Shown here in pieces: positions 14,741-20,084 of a stretch of DNA of 20,084 bases. The notes below the pieces were generated by a model that was not told the origin of the DNA, did no database searches, and saw nothing but the letters and a program-made list of their open reading frames with translations. A program made the position numbers and the translations under genes. Numbering within the stretch: the stretch's first letter is position 1; the number at the start of each line of letters is the position of its first letter. Source of the DNA: HRBIN23 sp046294495 (GTDB lineage Bacteria; Chloroflexota; Dehalococcoidia; Lucifugimonadales; HRBIN23); contig JBKBKV010000034.1 in assembly GCA_046294495.1 (NCBI GenBank), forward strand, positions 1 to 20,084, in the 5' to 3' direction.

Positions 14741-16368
14741 TGGAGAGAGGCGTGCCCAAGGGGGATAGGAAGTATATCCTGGCCCTGGACCAGGGCACCG
14801 GGGGCAGTATGAGCCTGTTGGTGGATAGCGATGGCCACCCTGTGGCCTCGGCAGATATCCCTGTGCGCACCATTTACCCCAGGCCGGGCTGGGTGGAGCA
14901 AGACGCCGAGGAGGTCTTCTCCGCTACGGTGCAGGCGGCCCGGTCTGTTGTGGCCCAGCGGGGGATTCCCTGGCAGGACATCGCCGCCATCGGCATCGCC
15001 AACCAGCGGGAGACGACCATCCTTTGGGAGAGGGACACAGGACGTCCTGTGGCTCCTGCCATTGTGTGGCAGTGTAGGCGCACAGCACCTCTTTGTGAAA
15101 CCCTAAAGTGCGACGGACTTGAGCCTCTGGTGCGGGAGCGCACAGGCCTCTTGCTCNNNNNNNNNNNNNNNNNNNNNNNNNNNNNNNNNNNNNNNNNNNN
15201 NNNNNNNNNNNNNNNNNNNNNNNNNNNNNNNNNNNNNNNNNNNNNNNNNNNNNNNGACGCCTACTTTTCAGGGACAAAGGTGCGGTGGCTCCTGGATACA
15301 CTCCCTGGTGCCCGCGCGCGTGCCGAAAGGGGCGACCTCTGCTTTGGCACCGTGGATTCGTGGCTCCTCTTCCGCCTCAGCGGGGGGCGCATCCACGCCA
15401 CCGATGTCTCCAATGCCAGCCGCACCCTCCTATTCAACCTACACACCCTGGACTGGGACAGGGAGTTACTCCGGGCCCTGCGCATACCTGAGGGCCTCTT
15501 GCCACGGGTGGTTCCCTCCAGCCAGGTTTATGGCTACACCGACCCTGCCTACTTCGGAGGGGTGCCTATTCCCTTGGCCAGCGCCATAGGCGACCAGCAG
15601 GCTGCACTGTTCGGACAGGCCTGCCTCCGGGCAGGCATGGCTAAAGTAACCTATGGGACTGGGGCCTTTGTGTTGGTCAACACGGGCGAAAAGCCCGTCT
15701 TCTCCAGGCAGGGCCTGCTAACAACCGTAGCGTGGGGGCTGGAGAGGGCGACTTATGCCCTAGAGGGGAGCGTATTCACCGCCGGCGCCGCCCTGCAATG
15801 GCTTCAGGAGGGGCTGGGCCTGATTTACGGGCCAGAGGAGGCAGTTCACCTGGCCCAGAGCGTCCCCGACACCGCTGGCGTTTATTTTGTGCCTGCCTTT
15901 GTGGGATTGGGTGCTCCCCACTGGGATATGTATGCCCGAGGCACCGTGGTGGGGCTTACCCATGGGAGCACCAAAGCCCACTTTGTGCGTGCCGTCCTGG
16001 AGTCCATCGCCTTTCAAGTGAGGGATGTGGTGGAGGCCACGCAGAGAGATATGGGAGGGAGAATAGACCTGCTGCGCGCCGATGGTGGGGGGAGCCAGAA
16101 CCCGTTCCTGCTCCAGTTCCAGGCGGACCTGTTGGGGGTGCCTCTGGAGGTGCCCAGGGTGAGGGAGACCACCGCCATAGGAGCCGCCTACCTGGCCGGA
16201 ATGGCCGTGGGCTTGTGGGGAGGCCCTGATCAGGTAAGCCGCTACTGGGAGCGTGCCCAGCGCTATGAGCCGAGTGTGGGGGAGCAACAGCGGAGGGAGT
16301 GGTATGGGGGGTGGCTTAGGGCAGTGGAGCGGGCCAAGGGGTGGGTGCAGGGGCAGGGAGGGGGATAA
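14740..16368 (+). CDS. glpK: Glycerol kinase (FGGY family), interrupted by an N gap
   Basis: Phosphorylates glycerol with ATP to glycerol-3-phosphate. Seen: ALDQGTGGSMSLLVD at the N-terminus, IYPRPGWVEQDAEEVF, GIANQRETTILWERDTG, AIVWQCRRT, FSGTKVRWLLD, the catalytic-Asp block AIGDQQAALFGQ, and YGTGAF. Two starts are possible: GTG 14740 overlaps the previous stop (TAGTG), and GTG 14752 has GGAG 6 bases upstream and gives MPKGDRKYILALDQG. The second fits the family better. The N run at 15157-15255 falls between TGLLL and DAYFSGTK, blocks that are adjacent in known glycerol kinases. Without the 33 unknown codons the chain is about 505-509 residues, the normal size. Confidence 0.95.
   Translation: MERGVPKGDRKYILALDQGTGGSMSLLVDSDGHPVASADIPVRTIYPRPGWVEQDAEEVFSATVQAARSVVAQRGIPWQDIAAIGIANQRETTILWERDTGRPVAPAIVWQCRRTAPLCETLKCDGLEPLVRERTGLLLXXXXXXXXXXXXXXXXXXXXXXXXXXXXXXXXXDAYFSGTKVRWLLDTLPGARARAERGDLCFGTVDSWLLFRLSGGRIHATDVSNASRTLLFNLHTLDWDRELLRALRIPEGLLPRVVPSSQVYGYTDPAYFGGVPIPLASAIGDQQAALFGQACLRAGMAKVTYGTGAFVLVNTGEKPVFSRQGLLTTVAWGLERATYALEGSVFTAGAALQWLQEGLGLIYGPEEAVHLAQSVPDTAGVYFVPAFVGLGAPHWDMYARGTVVGLTHGSTKAHFVRAVLESIAFQVRDVVEATQRDMGGRIDLLRADGGGSQNPFLLQFQADLLGVPLEVPRVRETTAIGAAYLAGMAVGLWGGPDQVSRYWERAQRYEPSVGEQQRREWYGGWLRAVERAKGWVQGQGGG
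15157..15255. other. Assembly gap, 99 Ns
   Basis: A run of exactly 99 undetermined bases inside glpK. Flanking sequence is in frame across it. The length looks like a placeholder, because the homologous protein has no extra residues at this position. Confidence 0.98.
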
Positions 16369-16376
16369 CAACACAC

Positions 16377-16411
16377 AGAGCCTGGCGAAGGCTTCGCCAG
16401 GCTCTGGTTTT
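16377..16411 (+). terminator. Intrinsic terminator after glpK
   Basis: A perfect 13-bp inverted repeat, AGAGCCTGGCGAA, spacer GGC, and its complement (16377-16405), is followed by GGTTTT. It sits between convergent genes and overlaps the stop codon of the minus-strand small protein gene, so it may serve both, although the minus-strand side has only a weak T-rich tail. Confidence 0.88.
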
Positions 16412-16661
16412 ACTCCACCTCGGCGGGTTCAGGCTCCTTGGGGAGATGCCCACCTATCGGGCGTTCCTCGGCTACTGTCAGGTCCTCCCAGTATGAGGAT
16501 GCCAGGTAGTTGCGGAACTCGCGCACTTCCCCACACACACGGCACCTGCCTATAGAGGTAGGGCCGTTGGGCATATCCAGGGCCCACTTGTGGCGGCACT
16601 GCCCTTCCGCCACGGCTACCGGTGCCTTCTGGGGCGTTGGCTTCCTCTGAAGCGGTCGCAT
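16410..16661 (-). CDS. Conserved small Cys/His (zinc-binding) protein, unknown function
   Basis: The 83-residue protein has a putative zinc site, Cys22-x-His24 (CRHKW) and Cys40-x2-Cys43 (CRVCGE), around the block MPNGPTSIGRC, followed by REFRNYL and an acidic Pro/Glu-rich tail. A C-x-H-x-W...PNGPTS..G.C..CG..R.F.N pattern is familiar to me from short hypothetical proteins of Chloroflexota, but no function is known to me. The start is well supported: AAGGAGGTGA precedes the ATG at normal spacing, and a TTGACA/TAAGGT promoter lies upstream. It is a single-gene unit converging on the glpK terminator. Confidence 0.8.
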   Translation of the reverse strand: MRPLQRKPTPQKAPVAVAEGQCRHKWALDMPNGPTSIGRCRVCGEVREFRNYLASSYWEDLTVAEERPIGGHLPKEPEPAEVE

Positions 16662-16696
16662 GCTTCACCTCCTTCCACTCTGGATTGGGCCATCCT

Positions 16697-16726
16697 ACCT
16701 TAGCACAGGGGGCAGAGACTTGTCAA
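16697..16726 (-). promoter_or_regulatory. Promoter of the 83-residue Cys/His protein gene
   Basis: Minus-strand TTGACA (16721-16726), 18-base spacer, TAAGGT (16697-16702), about 35 bases before the ATG at 16661. Confidence 0.6.
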
Positions 16727-16773
16727 GCATTTTCACACTTTTTTCATAAAAAGCCTGAATAGCACCCCTCGCT

Positions 16774-16802
16774 TTGACACAGCCTGCTGGTGGTGCTAAA
16801 CT
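16774..16802 (+). promoter_or_regulatory. Promoter of the winged-helix regulator gene
   Basis: Perfect TTGACA (16774-16779), 17-base spacer, TAAACT (16797-16802). Transcription would start near 16809, about 20 bases before the ATG at 16831. Confidence 0.65.
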
Positions 16803-16813
16803 GGCATTGCCAG
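16801..16813. promoter_or_regulatory. Candidate operator, 13-bp dyad CTGGCA-T-TGCCAG
   Basis: A perfect 6+1+6 inverted repeat overlaps the end of the -10 element and the predicted transcription start of the regulator gene. This is the position expected for autorepression. No second copy was noticed in the window. Confidence 0.45.
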
Positions 16814-16830
16814 GCTGTTTGTAGGGCAGT

Positions 16831-17478
16831 ATGGAAACCAGCCGCCAGCGCCTCCTGGAGATGCTCCAGTATCGGGGCCACGCCACCGTGGACGACCTGG
16901 CCCGGAGCCTGGGGCTGGCTGCGCCCACGGTGCGCCGCCACCTGGACATCCTGCAACGGGATGGATTGGTGGCTTATCGGCTGGGGCGACAGAAGACGGG
17001 GCGCCCGGAGCACCTCTATTACCTTACCGAGCAGGGCCAGGAGGCCCTCCCCAAGGCCTACCAAAACCTCCTGGCCTGGCTGATAGAGGAACTGCAGTCC
17101 AGCCACCCCGCCAACCTCTCGCTGGACTCTGTGCTTTCCCGCGTCGCCGTGCGCATGCTGGCCCCTGTGCTGGAAAGCGTAACACCAGGGGCATCCCCAC
17201 TTGAGCGTCTGCAGGCGCTTCATCGCCTCTTGCAGATGAACCACTTTTCTCCCCATACGGAACCCCTACCTACTGGGGTGCGTATACGCCTCTCCAACTG
17301 CCCCTTCCGCGCTGTGGCCAAGGCTTACCCAGCCATCTGTGCCCTGGACAAGAGCCTCATTGCAACCACCCTGGGTGCTGAACCTGTCCGAGAGCAGTGC
17401 CTCCCGATGGGCCATACCTCGTGCGTCTACTTGCTCTACTGGGAGGGCCAGCCCCCTGCCCTGGGCAAAATAGAATAA
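16831..17478 (+). CDS. Winged-helix transcriptional regulator with Cys-rich C-terminal domain (SufR-like)
   Basis: DNA-binding regulator of 215 residues. The N-terminal helix-turn-helix (about residues 4-50) reads LLEMLQYRGHATVDDLARSLG and APTVRRHLDILQRDGLV. It is followed by a wing with the GRPEHLYYLTEQGQE pattern common to SufR-like DeoR/ArsR-type proteins. The C-terminal half carries Cys157, Cys170, Cys190 and Cys198 (NCPF, AICAL, EQCLP, TSCVY). The CX12C spacing of the first pair matches SufR, while the later spacings differ. An Fe-S cluster or metal is a plausible signal, but this is inference. The ribosome-binding site is weak (AGGG 4 bases before the ATG). A good promoter with an overlapping dyad suggests autoregulation. 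No suf genes are nearby. Three tRNA genes follow from a separate promoter. Confidence 0.82.
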   Translation: METSRQRLLEMLQYRGHATVDDLARSLGLAAPTVRRHLDILQRDGLVAYRLGRQKTGRPEHLYYLTEQGQEALPKAYQNLLAWLIEELQSSHPANLSLDSVLSRVAVRMLAPVLESVTPGASPLERLQALHRLLQMNHFSPHTEPLPTGVRIRLSNCPFRAVAKAYPAICALDKSLIATTLGAEPVREQCLPMGHTSCVYLLYWEGQPPALGKIE

Positions 17479-17569
17479 CGCAGGGGGGGTGCAAAAAGTT
17501 GCGGGTTTTCCCCCAAAAGGGCAGATAATACCCCCCATTGTCGCGCCTCCACTGAACGACCACAAGCCG

Positions 17570-17598
17570 TTGACAGGGGAAGATGGGTTGGGTATGAT
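17570..17598 (+). promoter_or_regulatory. Promoter of the three-tRNA operon
   Basis: Perfect TTGACA (17570-17575), 17-base spacer and TATGAT (17593-17598), one mismatch from consensus. The first tRNA begins 14 bases after the -10. Confidence 0.8.
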
Positions 17599-17612
17599 AC
17601 AGATGGCCCTGT

Positions 17613-17688
17613 GGGGATATAGCTCAACTGGGAGAGCACGGCGTTCGCATCGCCGGGGTTGGGGGTTCGAGCCCCCCTATCTCCACCA
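17613..17688 (+). tRNA. tRNA-Ala (anticodon CGC)
   Basis: A complete cloverleaf of 76 bases with encoded CCA. The acceptor arm GGGGATA pairs with TATCTCC and includes the G3:U70 wobble pair that identifies alanine tRNAs. Anticodon loop TTCGCAT gives CGC, reading codon GCG. The T arm contains GGTTCGAGCC. Confidence 0.96.
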
Positions 17689-17689
17689 T

Positions 17690-17762
17690 GCCCCTGTAGC
17701 TCAGAGGACAGAGCGCCGCCGTCCTAAGGCGGGCGTCGGGGGTTCGAGTCCCTCCAGGGGCG
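17690..17762 (+). tRNA. tRNA-Arg (anticodon CCT)
   Basis: Complete cloverleaf of 73 bases: acceptor GCCCCTG with CAGGGGC, stem CCGCC/GGCGG around loop GTCCTAA, giving anticodon CCT for codon AGG. The T arm contains GGTTCGAGTCC. The discriminator is G and CCA is not encoded. It starts one base after the end of tRNA-Ala. Confidence 0.95.
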
Positions 17763-17777
17763 GTAGAGACAGGGTGC

Positions 17778-17854
17778 AGGAGCGTAGCTCAGCCCGGGAG
17801 AGCGCCGGTCTCCAAAACCGGTGGTCGGGGGTTCAAATCCCTCCGCTCCTGCCA
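17778..17854 (+). tRNA. tRNA-Trp (anticodon CCA)
   Basis: Complete cloverleaf of 77 bases with encoded CCA: acceptor AGGAGCG with CGCTCCT, anticodon stem CCGGT/ACCGG around loop CTCCAAA, giving anticodon CCA for UGG. Discriminator G is usual for Trp. A TTTTT run follows directly (17855-17859) without a hairpin of its own. Confidence 0.96.
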
Positions 17855-17932
17855 TTTTTGTATATGCTACAGCCTTCCTCGTCCTCTGCCGCAGCCTTAT
17901 CTTCACACCACAGAAGGTGTAGGAGGGCTTGA

Positions 17933-17949
17933 CGCAGGAGTTCCCTGCG
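17933..17949. repeat. Short inverted repeat upstream of larE
   Basis: CGCAGG, loop AGTTC, CCTGCG. It lies in the 150-base gap between tRNA-Trp and larE, just after a TTGACG that has no -10 at suitable distance. Role unclear: it may be a leader hairpin or chance. No clear promoter for larE was found, so read-through from the tRNA promoter is possible. Confidence 0.3.
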
Positions 17950-18005
17950 GGCAGACTGGGCATAAGCGGACGTGCTGTCCCAGTGCTCAGGGGGAGGGTA
18001 TGGTG

Positions 18006-18854
18006 ATGGCTCAAGAGGTTGCCGCGAGTGTGCTAGCCAAAGAGCGCCGCCTCATCGCCATCCTGCGGGAGATGGGGTCAGTGTTGGTAGCCTATTCTGG
18101 GGGGGTGGACAGCACCTACCTGGCTCTTATGGCCCACGACGCACTGGGACAGCGTGCCCTGGCTGTTACCGCCGTCTCTCCTGCTGTGCCCCCCGAGGAG
18201 GTGGCCGCGGCCCAACGCCTGGCCCGGCAGTTCGGCTTCCGCCACCGCCTGGTGGACACCCACGAGATGGATGATCCCCGTTATCGTTCTAATAGCCCTT
18301 TGCGCTGTTATTTCTGTAAGACGGAACTGTATAGCGTTCTGCGCCCCATCGCCCGGGAGGAGGGGCTGGCCTGGATAGCAAACGGCACCAACACCGACGA
18401 CTTGGGGGACTTCCGCCCGGGGCTGAAGGCCGCCCAGGAGCAGGGGGTTCGCGCACCCCTTGTGGAGGCAGACATGAGCAAGGCGAATATCCGCCTCCTC
18501 TCCCACGCCAGGGGCCTGCCCACCTGGGACAAGCCTGCTATGGCCTGTCTTGCATCGCGTATTCCCTATGGGACGCCTGTGAGTATAGAGGCCCTGCACC
18601 GCATCGGGCAGGCCGAGGCCTTTTTACGCTCCCTGGGCTTCCGCCAGGTGCGGGTGCGCCACCACGATACCATCGCCCGCATAGAGGTGGAACCTTCCGA
18701 CCTGCCGCGCCTTATAGAGCCTGGCCTGCGTGCCCGTATCGTAGAGGCCCTGAAAGTCATAGGGTATCGGTATGTTACTGTAGACCTGGCGGGCTACCGC
18801 GCCGGGAGCCTAAACGAGGCCCTGGGTGCCGTCCGCCCTGCTTCCGGAGGGTAG
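18006..18854 (+). CDS. larE: ATP-dependent sulfur transferase LarE (nickel-pincer cofactor synthesis)
   Basis: Adenylates and then thiolates the two carboxyl groups of pyridinium-3,5-biscarboxylate mononucleotide, supplying the sulfurs that bind nickel in the pincer cofactor of lactate racemase-type enzymes. The 282-residue product has the PP-loop SGGVDS (residues 31-36), a Cys pair Cys101-x2-Cys104 (LRCYFCKTEL), NGTNTDDLGDFRPGLKAA, and Cys181 in MACLASRIPYG. Cys181 corresponds to the sulfur-donating Cys176 of Lactobacillus LarE. The three Cys together suggest the Fe-S cluster-dependent type rather than the sacrificial type. ATG 18006 is preferred because GGGAGGG lies 7 bases before it; ATG 18000 would be too close. 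The next gene starts 3 bases after the stop. Confidence 0.94.
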   Translation: MAQEVAASVLAKERRLIAILREMGSVLVAYSGGVDSTYLALMAHDALGQRALAVTAVSPAVPPEEVAAAQRLARQFGFRHRLVDTHEMDDPRYRSNSPLRCYFCKTELYSVLRPIAREEGLAWIANGTNTDDLGDFRPGLKAAQEQGVRAPLVEADMSKANIRLLSHARGLPTWDKPAMACLASRIPYGTPVSIEALHRIGQAEAFLRSLGFRQVRVRHHDTIARIEVEPSDLPRLIEPGLRARIVEALKVIGYRYVTVDLAGYRAGSLNEALGAVRPASGG

Positions 18855-18857
18855 GGG

Positions 18858-19361
18858 ATGACAACTCCACACCGCCTGATGGGCATCAATGACTTCGCGG
18901 AGGAGCTGGCGCGCACCCTTTTGCGCGCTCCCCTCAAAGACCGCTACTCTGACCATGAAGAGTTCAAGCGCCACCTGGGGAGTTTGTTGGAGGCATTCCT
19001 CAAGGAATCCCTGGATTCTTCCCAAACCCCCTATGCCCTATGGAGTGGTGTGGCCGAGCCTGGGGGAGGGGGGATCATCCCCACCCGTGCTTTTGGCCAG
19101 TCCTACATCCCCGACCTGGTGGTGGACATAGCAGGGCGTCCGACCCTGGCCATCCTGGCGCGGTTTGTAGAGAGCCGCCAAGAGGCCAGCGACCAACTGG
19201 CGGAGGCCATAGGCAAGGCCCTTATCCTCTCCGCAGCCTACCCCGCGGTGTTCCTCTTCTGCTATGCCCCGGAGGGGGTGGTGCATCCCAGCGGCCTAAT
19301 GGATAGAGAAATCCTTATGGACTTGTGGTCTCGCCATAAGGTGCGTGTGGTGTTACGGTGA
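18858..19361 (+). CDS. Unrecognised protein between larE and larC; possible inactive PD-(D/E)XK-like fold
   Basis: Family not recognised. The 167-residue soluble protein has a helical N-terminal part (INDFAEELARTLLRAPLKDR to HLGSLLEAFLKES) and an alpha/beta core: YIPDLVVDIAGRPTLAILARFVESR, then helices (SDQLAEAIGKALILSAA), the strand AVFLFCYAPEG and a final KVRVVLR strand. The PDLVV-x-GRPTLAILARF segment resembles the PD-(D/E)XK core of HsdR-type nucleases (PDLV...IECK). Asp86 is kept, but the Glu and Lys positions are Leu100 and Arg102, so catalysis would be lost. ATG 18858 follows GGAGGGTAGGGG, 3 bases after larE. Its TGA overlaps the larC GTG by 4 bases (GTGA). Tight coupling on both sides points to a role alongside the lar proteins, or to a regulator or binding protein. 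Confidence 0.72.
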   Translation: MTTPHRLMGINDFAEELARTLLRAPLKDRYSDHEEFKRHLGSLLEAFLKESLDSSQTPYALWSGVAEPGGGGIIPTRAFGQSYIPDLVVDIAGRPTLAILARFVESRQEASDQLAEAIGKALILSAAYPAVFLFCYAPEGVVHPSGLMDREILMDLWSRHKVRVVLR

Positions 19362-20084
19362 AGGTGAGGGCGGCTTATCTACATCTCATAGGGGGTGTCA
19401 GCGGGGACATGCTCCTGGGGGCCCTGGTGGATGCTGGGCTCCCTCCAACGGCCCTGGAGGACACTTTCCGCTCCCTTGGGGTTAAGGGTTGGCGCATAGA
19501 GGCTACCCAGGCCCAGCGGGGGGGCGTTGTGGGCACCCACCTGCGCATCCTGCTGGACGACCCTGCCCATTCCCACACCTGGGATGATTTCCGCCGTATC
19601 CTCGTCGCCTCCTCTCTCGCCCCCCATATCCAGAAGAGGGCCATAGCCGTTCTTGCGCGTCTGGAGCAGGCGGAGGCCCAGGCCCACCGACAGGCGCAAG
19701 GGCACCTGCACGAACTGGGTTCTTTGGACACCCTGCTGGATGTGGTGGGGGTGGTGGCAGGGTTGGCTTACCTCCAGGTGGAGGGCGTCTACTCCTCCCC
19801 TATTCCGGTTGGGAGTGGGCTGGTGCGCTCGGGGCACGGCCTCTTGCCCGTGCCCGCTCCAGCAACCCTGGCTCTTATCGCTATGAGCAAGGCCACGGTG
19901 GCTCCCCCCCTGGCCCAGGAGACGGGGGAGATGGCTACCCCTACAGGTGTAGCCCTTGTAACTACCCTGGCCGTCTTTGAACGACCTCTTATGCAGGTGG
20001 AGCGCTATGGCTATGGGCTGGGCACCAGGGATAGCCCGGCCGTTCCCAACGCCCTGGCCGTGTGGCTTGGGACGGTAGAGGAGG
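19358..20084 (+). CDS. larC: Nickel insertion protein LarC, 3'-truncated by window edge
   Basis: Inserts nickel into the thiolated nucleotide to complete the pincer cofactor, using CTP in characterised members. The frame is open from GTG 19358 to the window end (242 codons, LarC1-type N-terminal region). Seen: YLHLIGGVSGDMLLGALVDAG (family form ISGDMxLGALxDAG), a His-containing helix and HLHELGSLDTLLDVVG (family HEVGAVDSIVDIVG), SSPIPVGSGLVRSGHGLLPVPAPAT, and ETGEMATPTGVALV (family TPTGAA). The GTG overlaps the previous gene's stop by 4 bases and relies on translational coupling. Whether the C-terminal part is fused or separate as in Lactobacillus cannot be seen. Confidence 0.93.
   Translation, partial: MKVRAAYLHLIGGVSGDMLLGALVDAGLPPTALEDTFRSLGVKGWRIEATQAQRGGVVGTHLRILLDDPAHSHTWDDFRRILVASSLAPHIQKRAIAVLARLEQAEAQAHRQAQGHLHELGSLDTLLDVVGVVAGLAYLQVEGVYSSPIPVGSGLVRSGHGLLPVPAPATLALIAMSKATVAPPLAQETGEMATPTGVALVTTLAVFERPLMQVERYGYGLGTRDSPAVPNALAVWLGTVEE

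Noticed and set aside
15157..15255. A 33-residue insertion in glycerol kinase
   Set aside because: The bases are undetermined and the flanking motifs are normally adjacent, so a placeholder gap is the simpler reading.
17479..17569. Terminator between the regulator gene and the tRNA operon
   Set aside because: G-runs, C-runs and TTTT/AAAA segments are present, but I found no stem of useful length followed by a T-run.
17724..18014. Minus-strand open frame with a GAEGFEPPTTGFGDRRS-like peptide
   Set aside because: It is the antisense translation of the tRNA-Trp and tRNA-Arg genes, a well-known source of false proteins in databases.
1..20084. CRISPR array, insertion sequence, prophage or toxin-antitoxin genes
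   Set aside because: No regularly spaced repeats, transposase or integrase motifs, terminal inverted repeats or phage proteins were seen on either strand.

Overview
This 20 kb window is GC-rich bacterial chromosomal DNA, densely coded on both strands. One run of 99 Ns (15157-15255) suggests a scaffolded draft or metagenome assembly. The gene set fits a member of the Chloroflexota best: a eukaryote-like (IleS2-type) isoleucyl-tRNA synthetase, MeaB, a nickel superoxide dismutase with its own maturation protease, lar genes, and a small CxH...CxxC protein. This placement is an inference from gene content. No rRNA or other decisive marker is present.

Layout. At 1-6006 (+) lie the 3' part of ileS, a CTC/L25 ribosomal protein gene with its own promoter, an HtrA-type serine protease whose ribosome-binding site sits inside the L25 gene, and an amidohydrolase of the D-aminoacylase family (paralogue 1). 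At 6014-7810 sodX (-) and sodN (+) are divergent, and sodN is followed by a MIP-family channel gene. At 7782-10747 (-) a GT20 (OtsA-like) glycosyltransferase gene and a DHA2-like MFS transporter gene form an operon whose end overlaps the 3' end of the channel gene. At 10974-12648 (-) meaB and a DUF429 gene form a second operon. A small zinc-ribbon gene (12743, +) diverges from meaB through overlapping promoters. At 13145-16368 (+) a second D-aminoacylase-family gene is coupled to glycerol kinase and ends at a perfect hairpin terminator. A small Cys/His protein gene (16410-16661, -) converges on that terminator. A winged-helix regulator with a Cys-rich C-terminal domain (16831, +) is followed by a promoter and three tRNA genes (Ala-CGC, Arg-CCT, Trp-CCA). 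The window ends in a lar operon: larE, an unrecognised gene, and the 5' part of larC.

How the genes fit together. Two nickel systems occur within 13 kb: Ni-SOD with its protease, and LarE/LarC, which make the nickel-pincer nucleotide cofactor of lactate-racemase-type enzymes. Glycerol handling may be represented by glycerol kinase and possibly by the channel. The two D-aminoacylase paralogues point to use of N-acyl-D-amino acids or related amides. The least understood item is the tightly coupled gene between larE and larC. It resembles a PD-(D/E)XK nuclease fold that has lost its catalytic Glu and Lys. No mobile element, CRISPR array or phage gene was seen, and no stretch above 300 bases lacks a gene. 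The longest gap (10748-10973) holds the otsA-like promoter.
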